From the NCBI RefSeq assembly GCF_900499075.1, contig NZ_UIHC01000012.1:29964-93963 (forward strand): a stretch of 64,000 nt of DNA. The letters run 5' to 3'. The position numbers and the translations under genes are program-made. This document shows positions 33,190 through 40,981 of the stretch, in pieces. Within the stretch, counting starts at the first letter, position 1; each line of letters begins with the position of its first letter. The notes beneath the pieces are model-generated. The model worked only from the letters and a program-made list of their open reading frames with translations, was not told where the DNA came from and did no database searches. The DNA is from Roseinatronobacter ekhonensis. GTDB taxonomy: Bacteria > Pseudomonadota > Alphaproteobacteria > Rhodobacterales > Rhodobacteraceae.

Positions 33190-33837
33190 ATGTCACACGA
33201 TGATTTCGCTTTTGAACCTGTAAAGGGGTTGCCAGAGCGCCCCCCCGAACACGAACACATCCTGTGGCAGGGCCGGCCCGATACTTGGGCGCTGGCGGTC
33301 GAGGCCTACAAGATCAACTGGATCACCGCCTATTTCGCCGTGGTCATCGGCTGGCGCGCCAGCGTCGGCGCTCTGGAGGGTGGCGCTGCTGGCGCTTTCG
33401 CCTTCGGCTTGCCCTACACCATCCTGTGGGGGCTGGCAGTGTCGGTTCTGTTGCTGATGGCTTGGGTTCAGGCGCGTAGCACCGTCTACACCATCACAAC
33501 CGCGCGCGTTGCCATGCGCATCGGGGCGGCGCTGACCGTCACGCTCAACCTGCCGTTCCGCCAGATCGCCAATGCCGACCTGAAACTGCGCAAGAATGGT
33601 GTCGGGTCCATCGCGCTGGAAACGCTGGGGGAGACGCAGTTTTCCTACCTGATCCTGTGGCCGCATCTGCGCCCCGGCCATGTGCGCGTCACGAAACCTG
33701 CGTTGCGCTGCATCCCCGATGCCGAAAAGGTCGCGGGTATCTTGGCAGAGGCCGCAGAGTCGCGCGTCAGCCAGCCAGTTGTCGCACGCAACTCCGATAA
33801 GACCGCGCCGCAAGGCGATCTGGTCGCCGCCGAATAA
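33190..33837 (+). CDS. puhB: PuhB, reaction centre assembly protein
   Basis: The 215-residue protein starts with PERPPEHEHILWQGRPD and has two or three hydrophobic segments (about 45-100) and a C-terminal PH-like domain (TVYTITTARVAMRIG). PuhB assists reaction centre and LH1 assembly in the membrane. AAGGAA precedes the ATG, and it stands between puhA and puhC as in other purple bacteria. Confidence 0.94.
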   Translation: MSHDDFAFEPVKGLPERPPEHEHILWQGRPDTWALAVEAYKINWITAYFAVVIGWRASVGALEGGAAGAFAFGLPYTILWGLAVSVLLLMAWVQARSTVYTITTARVAMRIGAALTVTLNLPFRQIANADLKLRKNGVGSIALETLGETQFSYLILWPHLRPGHVRVTKPALRCIPDAEKVAGILAEAAESRVSQPVVARNSDKTAPQGDLVAAE

Positions 33838-33849
33838 GGAGCGATGCCA

Positions 33850-34326
33850 ATGTCCAGCACTGACCACAGCGGTTTCAAACCCGGCTTCAAGCACAACGAC
33901 AATAACGACATGATCCCGATCGGCCTGGTCCGCGCGATGTTCGCGCTTGTGGCCGTGTCCCTCGCGCTTGTCACTTTCGCCGCCGTCACGGGCCGCGAAA
34001 AAGCTGCCATCCCGCCCCCGGCCCCGATTGTCGAACAATGGTCGATCCGTATGATCGGCAATGATGCCCAAGCCGTCACCGTGCGCCGCGCCGATGGCAG
34101 CCTGCTGGCGGATATGGACCATGGCGGATTTGTCACCGTCATTCAGAATGGCCTGATGACCATGCGCCGCCGCCACGACATTGACCCGACCCTGCCGATT
34201 GATATCATCCGGTTTGAAAACGGTCGTTTGGCCGCTATTGACCCGCTCACCGATTATCGTGTCGAATTGACAGTCTTCGGCCCCGAAAATCAGGCCGCCT
34301 TCGAGGCGATGCTGCAAAAATACTAA
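33850..34326 (+). CDS. puhC: PuhC, photosynthetic complex assembly protein
   Basis: A single membrane helix (MIPIGLVRAMFALVAVSLAL, about residues 21-40) is followed by a periplasmic domain that ends in a short, polar tail. PuhC promotes assembly or organisation of the RC-LH1 core. AAGGAG lies only 2 bases from an ATG at 33844 but 8 bases from the ATG at 33850, so the latter was chosen (158 residues); the earlier start would add MP. Confidence 0.92.
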   Translation: MSSTDHSGFKPGFKHNDNNDMIPIGLVRAMFALVAVSLALVTFAAVTGREKAAIPPPAPIVEQWSIRMIGNDAQAVTVRRADGSLLADMDHGGFVTVIQNGLMTMRRRHDIDPTLPIDIIRFENGRLAAIDPLTDYRVELTVFGPENQAAFEAMLQKY

Positions 34327-34367
34327 GCCGACCAGAAGACCTATAAAAAAACCAAGGGAACTCTCAA

Positions 34368-34664
34368 ATGTCACTCTTTACTCGGAAAGTTGAACAGGTG
34401 CCCTGCACCGTCGAAGTCAGCCACCGGTTCGAGGCGCTGCACGCCCATGTGCGGTTCAATGACGGCTCTACCATAGAACCCGGCGACGAAGTGCTGGTTC
34501 AAGGCCCGCCCGTTCTGGCGGGCTGGGGTGAAGTCATCACCGAGGACCGCACCGCCGTCATCACCCGCGCCAATGCGCTGGAACGGCTCTGGACCCGTCT
34601 GACCGGCGATTTTGAAGTGATGGAACTCTGCGAGTTCTCGTTTTCCGAGGAGATCACGCTATGA
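34368..34664 (+). CDS. Small conserved puh-operon protein upstream of acsF
   Basis: The 98-residue soluble protein starts MSLFTRKVEQVPCTVEVSHR and has no membrane segment, metal motif or signal peptide. A short ORF often lies between puhC and acsF in relatives, and I recognise no characterised function for it. AAGGGAA precedes the ATG, and the stop overlaps acsF as ATGA, so it is cotranslated with the cyclase and may serve it; that is inference. Confidence 0.8.
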   Translation: MSLFTRKVEQVPCTVEVSHRFEALHAHVRFNDGSTIEPGDEVLVQGPPVLAGWGEVITEDRTAVITRANALERLWTRLTGDFEVMELCEFSFSEEITL

Positions 34665-35755
34665 ACGTGCATGCCACCACCCATGACGAGCTTGCCGCCG
34701 AAATGGGCGACAGCTTCGACACCAACGCGATGGCGCAGGAATCCACCCTGCTGAACCCGCGTTTCTACACCACCGACTTTGACGAGATGGACCGCATCGA
34801 CGTGTCCCCGGTCCGCGAGGAATGGGACATTCTGATCGCGCAGATGAAGTCTGACCCGAACAAGGGCCATTTCAAGAAAACCGCCGATTGGGACGAGGTC
34901 GACTGGGACGGGATGGACCCCAAGCTCAAGCGTGAGCTGGTCGATTTCCTCGTGTCGTCCTGCACCGCCGAATTCTCTGGCTGCGTGCTGTACAAAGAAA
35001 TGAAGCGCCGCGGCAACAACAAGGATATCTGCGAGCTGTTCAACTACATGGCCCGCGACGAAGCCCGCCACGCGGGATTCATTAACGACGCGCTGCGCGA
35101 AGCGGGCGTGGCCGTGAACCTCGGCTTCCTGACCAAGGCCAAGAAATACACCTATTTCCGGCCCAAGTTCATCTATTATGCCACGTATATTTCCGAAAAG
35201 ATCGGCTATGCGCGGTATATCACCATCTACCGCCACCTGGAGCAGAACCCGGAAAAGCGCTTCCACCCAATTTTCAAGTGGTTCAAGGAATGGTGCAATG
35301 ACGAGTTCAGCCATGGCGAGGCGTTTGCCCTGCTCATGCGCACCGACCCCAAGCTGACCCAGAGCTTTACCAACAAGCTGTGGATCAAGTTCTTCCTGAC
35401 CGCCGTGTTCGCGACCATGTATGTGCGCGACCATGCGCGACCTGAATTTCACAAGGCGCTTGGCGTCGATATCGACTGGTATGACCAGGAAGTGTTCCGC
35501 AAGACGGGTGAGATCGCGAAACAGGTCTTCCCGATGGAGCTGGACATCGACCATCCGGCCTGGATGCCGACGCTGAAGAAGATCGAGCGCGCGTTCCGCA
35601 AGATGGAAGCGGCGGAAAAGCAGGGCGGTGTCGGTGGCAAACTGGCGAAATGGTCGGCCATGGCCAGCGCCGGAATGGGCTTTGCGCGGCTCTATGTGAT
35701 GCCGGTCAAGAAATCGACCCCGCCCGCCTCGGTTCGTCTGGAACCGGCCTACTAA
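34661..35755 (+). CDS. acsF: Oxygen-dependent Mg-protoporphyrin IX monomethyl ester cyclase
   Basis: The 364-residue diiron enzyme shows metal-binding motifs DEARH (133-137) and NDEFSH (213-218), with TAEFSGCVLYKEM (102-114) as the first helix. AcsF forms ring E with O2, complementing the O2-independent BchE at 18 kb. It lies in the puh operon, coupled to the preceding small ORF. The C-terminus shows one hydrophobic stretch and a basic tail. A perfect hairpin follows the gene. Confidence 0.95.
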   Translation: MNVHATTHDELAAEMGDSFDTNAMAQESTLLNPRFYTTDFDEMDRIDVSPVREEWDILIAQMKSDPNKGHFKKTADWDEVDWDGMDPKLKRELVDFLVSSCTAEFSGCVLYKEMKRRGNNKDICELFNYMARDEARHAGFINDALREAGVAVNLGFLTKAKKYTYFRPKFIYYATYISEKIGYARYITIYRHLEQNPEKRFHPIFKWFKEWCNDEFSHGEAFALLMRTDPKLTQSFTNKLWIKFFLTAVFATMYVRDHARPEFHKALGVDIDWYDQEVFRKTGEIAKQVFPMELDIDHPAWMPTLKKIERAFRKMEAAEKQGGVGGKLAKWSAMASAGMGFARLYVMPVKKSTPPASVRLEPAY

Positions 35756-35762
35756 ACCCACC

Positions 35763-35784
35763 ACCGGGTCGCTTTCGACCCGGT
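35763..35784 (+). terminator. Intercistronic hairpin between acsF and puhE
   Basis: ACCGGGTCG-CTTT-CGACCCGGT is a perfect 9-base-pair stem 7 bases after acsF. Without a following U run it probably acts as an mRNA 3' end stabiliser or partial terminator that separates expression of acsF and puhE. Confidence 0.55.
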
Positions 35785-35801
35785 CCCAACCCGGAGAGCG
35801 C

Positions 35802-36602
35802 ATGTTCGACACGCCCTGGATAGCCGCGCTGGCAGCCTTGTTCCTGTGGTGGTTCGCCACGGGTATATTGCTGTGGCGCGTGCATGTTGCCGACCGGGGC
35901 GGCCCGGACAGCCATGTGTGGTCGGTCATCCTGTCGCTGCCCCTGTTCGCGGGCGGCGTGCTGGGGGTGAATGCCACGCTGGCCGACCCAAGCCCGCAAG
36001 GCGCGTGGTTCGCGTTCCTGTCGGCGCTGGCGATCTGGGGCTGGGTGGAACTGGCGTTCCTGTCGGGCATCATCACCGGGCCGAACACGCGGGTTTGCCC
36101 ACCGGGGCTGGATGCGCGCGCGCGGTTTCTGGCCGCGTTCCGCACCGTTGCGTGGCACGAAACCGTGCTGGTCGTGGTGGTGGGCGCTCTCGCCTATGCC
36201 GCTTGGGGGGCGGCCAACCCGTTCGCACTCTGGACATTCGCGCTTTTGTTTTTCGCGCGGGTGTCGGCAAAGCTGAACCTGTTTCTTGGTGTGCCGTTCA
36301 TCAATACGGCGTTCCTGCCCAGCCCGCTTGTCCATCTGGCCAGCTACTTTCGGCCCGGCCCGGTCAGCGGGTTCTTCCCGGCCTCTGTCACGCTGCTGGC
36401 GTTGACGGTGGGTTGCTTTCTGGAACGCCTGTGGCGCGCGCATCAGGCCGGGGACCAAGGCGACATCATCGGCTTTACATTGCTGTCGATGCTTGCCGCA
36501 CTCGCCCTGCTGGAACATTGGTTCATGGTCTGGCGCGTGCAAGACGACAAACTCTGGCGCTGGATGATCCCGGCCCCGGCAAATGACAAAACAAAAACCT
36601 GA
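35802..36602 (+). CDS. puhE: PuhE, photosynthetic complex assembly protein
   Basis: The 266-residue membrane protein has about seven or eight hydrophobic segments, an N-terminal WWFATGILLWRV and the conserved CPPGLDARARFLAAFRTVAWHE loop. It is the PuhE family (putative photosynthetic complex assembly protein 2), which affects bacteriochlorophyll supply in Rhodobacter capsulatus. CGGAGAGCGC precedes the ATG. It is followed after 23 bases by hemA. Confidence 0.92.
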   Translation: MFDTPWIAALAALFLWWFATGILLWRVHVADRGGPDSHVWSVILSLPLFAGGVLGVNATLADPSPQGAWFAFLSALAIWGWVELAFLSGIITGPNTRVCPPGLDARARFLAAFRTVAWHETVLVVVVGALAYAAWGAANPFALWTFALLFFARVSAKLNLFLGVPFINTAFLPSPLVHLASYFRPGPVSGFFPASVTLLALTVGCFLERLWRAHQAGDQGDIIGFTLLSMLAALALLEHWFMVWRVQDDKLWRWMIPAPANDKTKT

Positions 36603-36625
36603 ATAACGACCGAGGGGATACCTAA

Positions 36626-37837
36626 ATGGACTTCAACGCCCATTTTAAAGCCACGTTGGACACACTGAAAGACGAAGGCAACTACCGCATTTTCGCAGAG
36701 GTGGAACGCCAATGCGGCAGCTTTCCCAAGGTCAAGCATTTTAACGGCGACGACGTGAGCGAAGTGACCGTCTGGTGCTCGAACGATTATCTGGGCATGG
36801 GCCACCACCCCGACGTGGTCGATGCCATGGTCCAGACCGTGCAGAATTGCGGCGCAGGCGCGGGCGGAACGCGCAATATTTCCGGCAATAACAACCTGCA
36901 CCGCCTGTTGGAAGAGGAACTGGCGGACCTGCACGGCAAGGAAGCTGCAACGCTGTTCACCTCTGGCTACGTGTCGAACTGGGCCGCGCTGTCCATGCTG
37001 GGCGCCAAGATCCCCAATGCCGTTATCCTGTCGGATGAGGGCAACCATGCCAGCATGATCGAAGGTATCCGCCATTCACGCGCCGACAAGGTGATCTGGA
37101 AACACAATGACTGGCGCGATCTGGACCGCAAGCTGAAGGCCGTCGGCGACCGGCCCAAAATCGTGGCTTTCGAGAGCGTCTATTCCATGGATGGCGACAT
37201 CTGCCCCATGCGCGAAATCGTCGAAGTGGCCGAGGCGCATGGCGCGCTGACCTATCTGGACGAGGTCCACGCGGTCGGCATGTATGGCCCGCGCGGCGGC
37301 GGCATATCGGAAGAACGCGGGCTGGCGCACCGGATCGACCTGATCGAGGGCACGCTTGGCAAGGCATTCGGCGTGGTCGGCGGCTACATCACCGGCACGG
37401 CGGCGATGTGCGATTTCGTACGCTCTTTCGCGTCGGGCTTCATCTTTACAACCGCCCTGCCCCCGGCCGTGGCGGCCGCCGCGACCGCGTCCATCCGGCA
37501 TTTGAAACAGTCGGATGTAGAGCGGCAGGCCCAACGCGACCGCGTGGCCAAGCTGCGCGCGCGTCTGGATGCACGCGGCATTCCGCATATGGCCAGCGAC
37601 AGCCATATCATCCCCGTGATGATCGGCGACCCTGTGAAGTGCAAGATGCTGTCCGACATCCTGATGCAGGATTGGGGTGTGTATGTGCAGCCCATCAACT
37701 ACCCCACGGTGCCCAAAGGCACCGAGCGGTTGCGCATCACGCCGGGTCCGCTGCACTCGGACGCCGATATCGACCATCTCGTCGAAGCGCTCGCATCGCT
37801 TTGGAAACAATGCGCGATTGCCCACGCGGTCGCCTAA
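36626..37837 (+). CDS. hemA: 5-aminolevulinate synthase
   Basis: The 403-residue PLP enzyme has Lys246 in [14 protein letters not shown], the cofactor-binding lysine. It also has [10 protein letters not shown] with the cofactor Asp and the glycine-rich [14 protein letters not shown] loop. It condenses glycine and succinyl-CoA, the first step of tetrapyrrole synthesis in alphaproteobacteria, so the superoperon also supplies the entry enzyme. GAGGGGATACC stands before the ATG. cycA follows after 68 bases with its own promoter elements. Confidence 0.96.
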   Translation: MDFNAHFKATLDTLKDEGNYRIFAEVERQCGSFPKVKHFNGDDVSEVTVWCSNDYLGMGHHPDVVDAMVQTVQNCGAGAGGTRNISGNNNLHRLLEEELADLHGKEAATLFTSGYVSNWAALSMLGAKIPNAVILSDEGNHASMIEGIRHSRADKVIWKHNDWRDLDRKLKAVGDRPKIVAFESVYSMDGDICPMREIVEVAEAHGALTYLDEVHAVGMYGPRGGGISEERGLAHRIDLIEGTLGKAFGVVGGYITGTAAMCDFVRSFASGFIFTTALPPAVAAAATASIRHLKQSDVERQAQRDRVAKLRARLDARGIPHMASDSHIIPVMIGDPVKCKMLSDILMQDWGVYVQPINYPTVPKGTERLRITPGPLHSDADIDHLVEALASLWKQCAIAHAVA

Positions 37838-37844
37838 TCGTGGG

Positions 37845-37875
37845 TTGACACCATGGCGCTGCGGGTCATGTATGA
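37845..37875 (+). promoter_or_regulatory. Candidate cycA promoter
   Basis: TTGACA at 37845-37850 is a consensus -35. ATGTAT, or the overlapping TATGAG, follows 17 to 20 bases later as a possible -10. The cycA ATG is about 55 bases downstream, after AAGGGAGTAACTTGCC. This would let cytochrome c2 be made without the photosynthesis operon. Confidence 0.55.
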
Positions 37876-37905
37876 GTGCGGGAAGTATAAAGGGAGTAAC
37901 TTGCC

Positions 37906-38370
37906 ATGAAATTTGTAACCAAAGCCGCAATCGGTGCCTTCGCGCTGACCATGTCTGGCCTGCCCGCCTTCGCACAGAGCGCCGAGGACGGCGCAACCGT
38001 GTTCCAGCGCCAGTGCCAGAACTGTCACAACATCGTGGACGGCTCGGGCGAGGTTCTTGCCGGACGCCCCAACATGCGCACAGGTCCGAACCTGTATGGC
38101 GTGATCGGGCGTCAGGCTGGTATCGTCGACGGGTTCCGCTATGGCGATGATCTGGTCGCAGCGGGTGCTGAAGCCGGGTTGATCTGGTCGGAAGAAGAGA
38201 TCATCAGCTACGTTCAAGACCCGCGCGGCTACCTGCGCGAAGCGCTGGACAACAACCGCGCACGCAGCCAGATGGCATTCCAGGTGCGGTCTGAAACCGA
38301 CGCCGCCGATGTCGCTGCCTATCTGGCGACCTTTGGCGCAGAAGAAGCTGAAGAAGCGCCTGCGGGCTAA
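37906..38370 (+). CDS. cycA: Cytochrome c2
   Basis: The 154-residue precursor has a Sec signal ending near LPAFAQ and a haem site CQNCH (37-41). Met123 in SQMAF is the likely axial ligand. It is a class I cytochrome c2 that carries electrons from cytochrome bc1 to the reaction centre, and to oxidase in respiration. The C-terminus is acidic (EEAEEAPAG). It is placed directly after hemA, as in many relatives, and is followed by a strong terminator. Confidence 0.94.
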   Translation: MKFVTKAAIGAFALTMSGLPAFAQSAEDGATVFQRQCQNCHNIVDGSGEVLAGRPNMRTGPNLYGVIGRQAGIVDGFRYGDDLVAAGAEAGLIWSEEEIISYVQDPRGYLREALDNNRARSQMAFQVRSETDAADVAAYLATFGAEEAEEAPAG

Positions 38371-38396
38371 CGCCCTTGCACCGAATTGACAGATTG

Positions 38397-38428
38397 GCCC
38401 CCGAACGCAGTGACGTTCGGGGGCTTTT
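38397..38428 (+). terminator. Rho-independent terminator after cycA
   Basis: GCCCCCGAACG-CAGTGA-CGTTCGGGGGC is an 11-base-pair perfect stem with TTTT following, 26 bases after the cycA stop. It marks the right end of the PGC transcript. Confidence 0.88.
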
Positions 38429-38527
38429 CATTGTAAAGTCAACAAAGCCGGATAATGGCCAGAATTGTAGCCCAATCGTGTCACAATTCCGCGCGATACA
38501 GGGTCGGAAGACAAAGGAAGTCGCGTG

Positions 38528-39403
38528 ATGGACATTGCACTACATCTTGGCGGACATCTGACAGATGACGGACGATTGCGGAGCTGCTTGACGCATAACC
38601 AGGCCATTCTGCACAGCGACGGCATCGACGCGCCAGATGCGGCAAGCTATCGCACCAGTATTCTGGAGGCGGTCAAAACCCACGCCAAAGGGCAGCTTGC
38701 CCCGGATGCCGGTGCTGTTTTGCTGGATTCGATCGTCACCTCTGAAAGCGCCGACAGGCTGGTTTTGTCGACAGCACGTTTCTTGTCGCCCCTGCCCAGT
38801 GCAGTGCGCCGCGCGCAGTTTTGCCCCATGGCCGAACCCCGCGTGCAGGGCTTGCGCGCGCTGTTCTCGGATCACGACGTGTCGCTGTATCTGGCCATCC
38901 GCAACCCCGCCTCTTTCATCCCGGCGCTGTTGGGCGCGGTGAATGACGAACAGGCCGGTATCATCCGCAGCGACCTTGAAGCGACCGAATTGCGCTGGTC
39001 CGACCTTGTGCGCACCATCCGCACGCAGTTTCCCGAAGCGCCGATCACCGTTTGGTGCGACGAGGATACACCCTTTATCTGGGAAGACGTGCTGTACCAG
39101 GTTGCCGGATATGACGGCAGCGAGCCGCTGACACATGTCTACGACTGGTTTGATACCGTCATGGTCGATGGCGGCGCGGCCAAGCTGGCGGCCTATATGG
39201 ACAACGCCCCCCCGATGGACCGCGCCCAGCGACAGCGCGTGATCGCGGCCTTTCTGGACAAGTTCTGCGACGAGGATAAAATCGACATCGACGTGTCGAC
39301 CATCGACTGGTCGGAAGAGATGGTCGATCTTCTGTCAGAACTTTACGATGAGGATGTCGCGACCTTGGGAGCGATGGACGGGGTCACGCTGCTGCAACCT
39401 TAA
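38528..39403 (+). CDS. Hypothetical protein (Rhodobacterales-type)
   Basis: The product has 291 residues from the ATG at 38528, which stands 7 bases after AGGAAG; a GTG one codon earlier is also possible. It begins MDIALHLGGHLTDDGRLRSC, similar in feel to the start of sulfotransferase-like proteins, but the glycine-rich P-loop residues are absent. It is acidic and has no signal peptide or membrane segment. I do not recognise the family. It stands alone, after the cycA terminator. Confidence 0.7.
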   Translation: MDIALHLGGHLTDDGRLRSCLTHNQAILHSDGIDAPDAASYRTSILEAVKTHAKGQLAPDAGAVLLDSIVTSESADRLVLSTARFLSPLPSAVRRAQFCPMAEPRVQGLRALFSDHDVSLYLAIRNPASFIPALLGAVNDEQAGIIRSDLEATELRWSDLVRTIRTQFPEAPITVWCDEDTPFIWEDVLYQVAGYDGSEPLTHVYDWFDTVMVDGGAAKLAAYMDNAPPMDRAQRQRVIAAFLDKFCDEDKIDIDVSTIDWSEEMVDLLSELYDEDVATLGAMDGVTLLQP

Positions 39404-39438
39404 TCGGCGGGCAGCGCCCCAACAGTCCGGCCCAAAGC

Positions 39439-39696
39439 CTAGACCATCCCCAGCGCGGATTTATACAGCTCAAGGACGGCTTCTTCCTCTGCGATGTCAT
39501 CGGGCTTGCGTTTGCGCAGCGCGATGATCTTGCGCAATACTTTCGTATCGTAGCCGCGCCCCTTCGCTTCGGCCATGACCTCTTTCTGCTGGTCGGCAAT
39601 ATCCGCTTTTTCGGCTTCAAGATGCTCGAACCGCTCCACGAACTGGCGCAGCTCTTCGGCGGTTACGTTATAGGCGTCGGCGGAAATGTCGGACAT
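39439..39696 (-). CDS. gapR: GapR-family nucleoid protein (DUF2312)
   Basis: The 85-residue protein MSDISADAYNVTAEELRQFV is entirely helical in pattern and includes KGRGYDTKVLRKIIALRKRK. It matches GapR, which encircles overtwisted DNA ahead of forks and RNA polymerase and stimulates topoisomerases in Caulobacter. The length fits (89 residues there). An in-frame start 55 codons upstream was rejected because that stretch is not conserved in character and crosses the promoter region. Confidence 0.9.
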   Translation of the reverse strand: MSDISADAYNVTAEELRQFVERFEHLEAEKADIADQQKEVMAEAKGRGYDTKVLRKIIALRKRKPDDIAEEEAVLELYKSALGMV

Positions 39697-39815
39697 GGGG
39701 TCGGGCCTTTCAACTGGCTCTTGGGTTGCTCTGCCCCGGTCTTGCCCAATCCGGACCGCACGCGCAAGAGGCAAGCGCGCCACGCGCATGGGCGGTTTCG
39801 CGCTTGCAGGATAGT

Positions 39816-39827
39816 TTTCATTTGAAA
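39816..39827. promoter_or_regulatory. Palindrome TTTCA-TT-TGAAA upstream of hpaR-like gene
   Basis: A perfect 12-base palindrome centred 53 bases before the MarR-type gene and about 120 bases from gapR. It has the size and symmetry of MarR-family operators, so it could be autoregulatory. There is no direct evidence. Confidence 0.4.
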
Positions 39828-39874
39828 GCACGCGTTGCTCTGCTACCTTCGCAAAAATCATTCAAGGCGGTGCG

Positions 39875-40378
39875 ATGCCCGGACAGACAGCCAAGGAACT
39901 GTGCAAATACGAGAAATCCTTGCCGATTTCGCTGCTGCGCGCGCGCGAGGCGACGACACGCTATTTCAAACCCTATATCGACCGGCACGAGCTGACGATG
40001 CCGCAATGGCGCGTGTTGCGCGCACTGGCAGAGGAAGAGGGGCTGGACGCGCGCACCCTGTCTGAACGCTGTGTGATCTTGCCGCCGTCCCTGACACGCA
40101 TTTTCCGCAGCCTGACCCAGCGCGGGCTGATCAGCCAAGTTGATTGCAGCGATGCGCGCCGCCACCGGGTCACGCTGACGGATGCGGGGCGCGCGCTGTT
40201 CGAAGAGGTTCTGGAGGAATCAGAGCCCGATTACCAGCGTCTGGCCAAGGCGTTCGGGGCCGAACGGTTGGAAAGCCTGCTGAATTTGCTAAGCGAATTG
40301 CGCGACACGGTCGAGGATCTGAACGCCGAGGATGCCCGCGACAGCGTCGCATCACGGCGGAGCGCGGCCAACGGCTAG
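39875..40378 (+). CDS. MarR-family regulator, HpaR-like
   Basis: The 167-residue protein has a MarR winged helix: LTMPQWRVLRALAEEEG, DARTLSERCVILPPSLTRIF and the wing DCSDARRHRVTLTDAGRALF. It is close in type to HpaR, the repressor of homoprotocatechuate degradation. No hpa catabolic gene lies beside it, so it may be an orphan with another regulon. It is convergent with the Lrp-type gene, with 10 bases between. Confidence 0.85.
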   Translation: MPGQTAKELCKYEKSLPISLLRAREATTRYFKPYIDRHELTMPQWRVLRALAEEEGLDARTLSERCVILPPSLTRIFRSLTQRGLISQVDCSDARRHRVTLTDAGRALFEEVLEESEPDYQRLAKAFGAERLESLLNLLSELRDTVEDLNAEDARDSVASRRSAANG

Positions 40379-40388
40379 GCTGCGCGCC

Positions 40389-40859
40389 CTAGACCATAGA
40401 CTGTGCGCCGGTCTCCTTGACGGCCTCCATCACCACATGGGTAGAGGTCGAGGTGATACTCGGCAAGCCGGAAATATGTTCGGCCAGCACCCGTCGATAG
40501 GTGGCAATATCGCGCGAACGCACCTTCAACAGATAGTCGAACGCCCCTGCGATAAGGTGACATTCCTCTATTTCCGGCACCCGGCGCACAGCCTCTTCAA
40601 AGGCGCTCAGCGCGCCCTCGCGGGTGTCTGACAGCTTGACTTCGACAAACGCGATATGGGCCGCATCTATCTGGTGGGGGTCGATGAGCGCACGATACCC
40701 CAAGATGACCCCCTGCTCTTCCAGCCGACGCAACCGCGCTTGCGTGGGCGATTTGGTCAGCCCGATACGACCGGCCAATTCCGTCACGCTCACGCGCCCA
40801 TCCACCGCAAGATTCCGCAGAATCGCATGATCGAAGCTGTCAAGTTTGGTTTGGGTCAT
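40389..40859 (-). CDS. putR: Lrp/AsnC-family regulator of putA
   Basis: The 156-residue protein has an N-terminal AsnC-type helix-turn-helix (NLAVDGRVSVTELAGRIGLT) and a C-terminal RAM domain. Lrp-type regulators next to putA are PutR, which activates proline catabolism when proline is present. It is divergent from putA across a 122-base gap with several AT-rich palindromes. The name rests on the context. Confidence 0.9.
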   Translation of the reverse strand: MTQTKLDSFDHAILRNLAVDGRVSVTELAGRIGLTKSPTQARLRRLEEQGVILGYRALIDPHQIDAAHIAFVEVKLSDTREGALSAFEEAVRRVPEIEECHLIAGAFDYLLKVRSRDIATYRRVLAEHISGLPSITSTSTHVVMEAVKETGAQSMV

Positions 40860-40874
40860 TGTTTTGAATTTCTC

Positions 40875-40935
40875 GAAAATTTCAGATCATAGACCTGATA
40901 ATCATCATAAATCAGCGAGAATTGAAATGTATTTC
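40875..40935. promoter_or_regulatory. AT-rich palindromes between putR and putA
   Basis: GAAAATTTC (40875-40883) and GAAATGTATTTC (40924-40935) are near-symmetrical, with a similar GGGAAATTC near 40947. Repeated AT-rich half-sites in a divergent gap fit Lrp/PutR binding. Confidence 0.45.
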
Positions 40936-40981
40936 TTGTCATACTCGGGAAATTCGACAACCCCGCCTGACGGAGTGCGTT

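Noticed and set aside
34499..36145. Leftward open frame (548 codons) opposite acsF and puhE
   Set aside because: It covers two conserved genes and an intercistronic hairpin, with no domain of its own.
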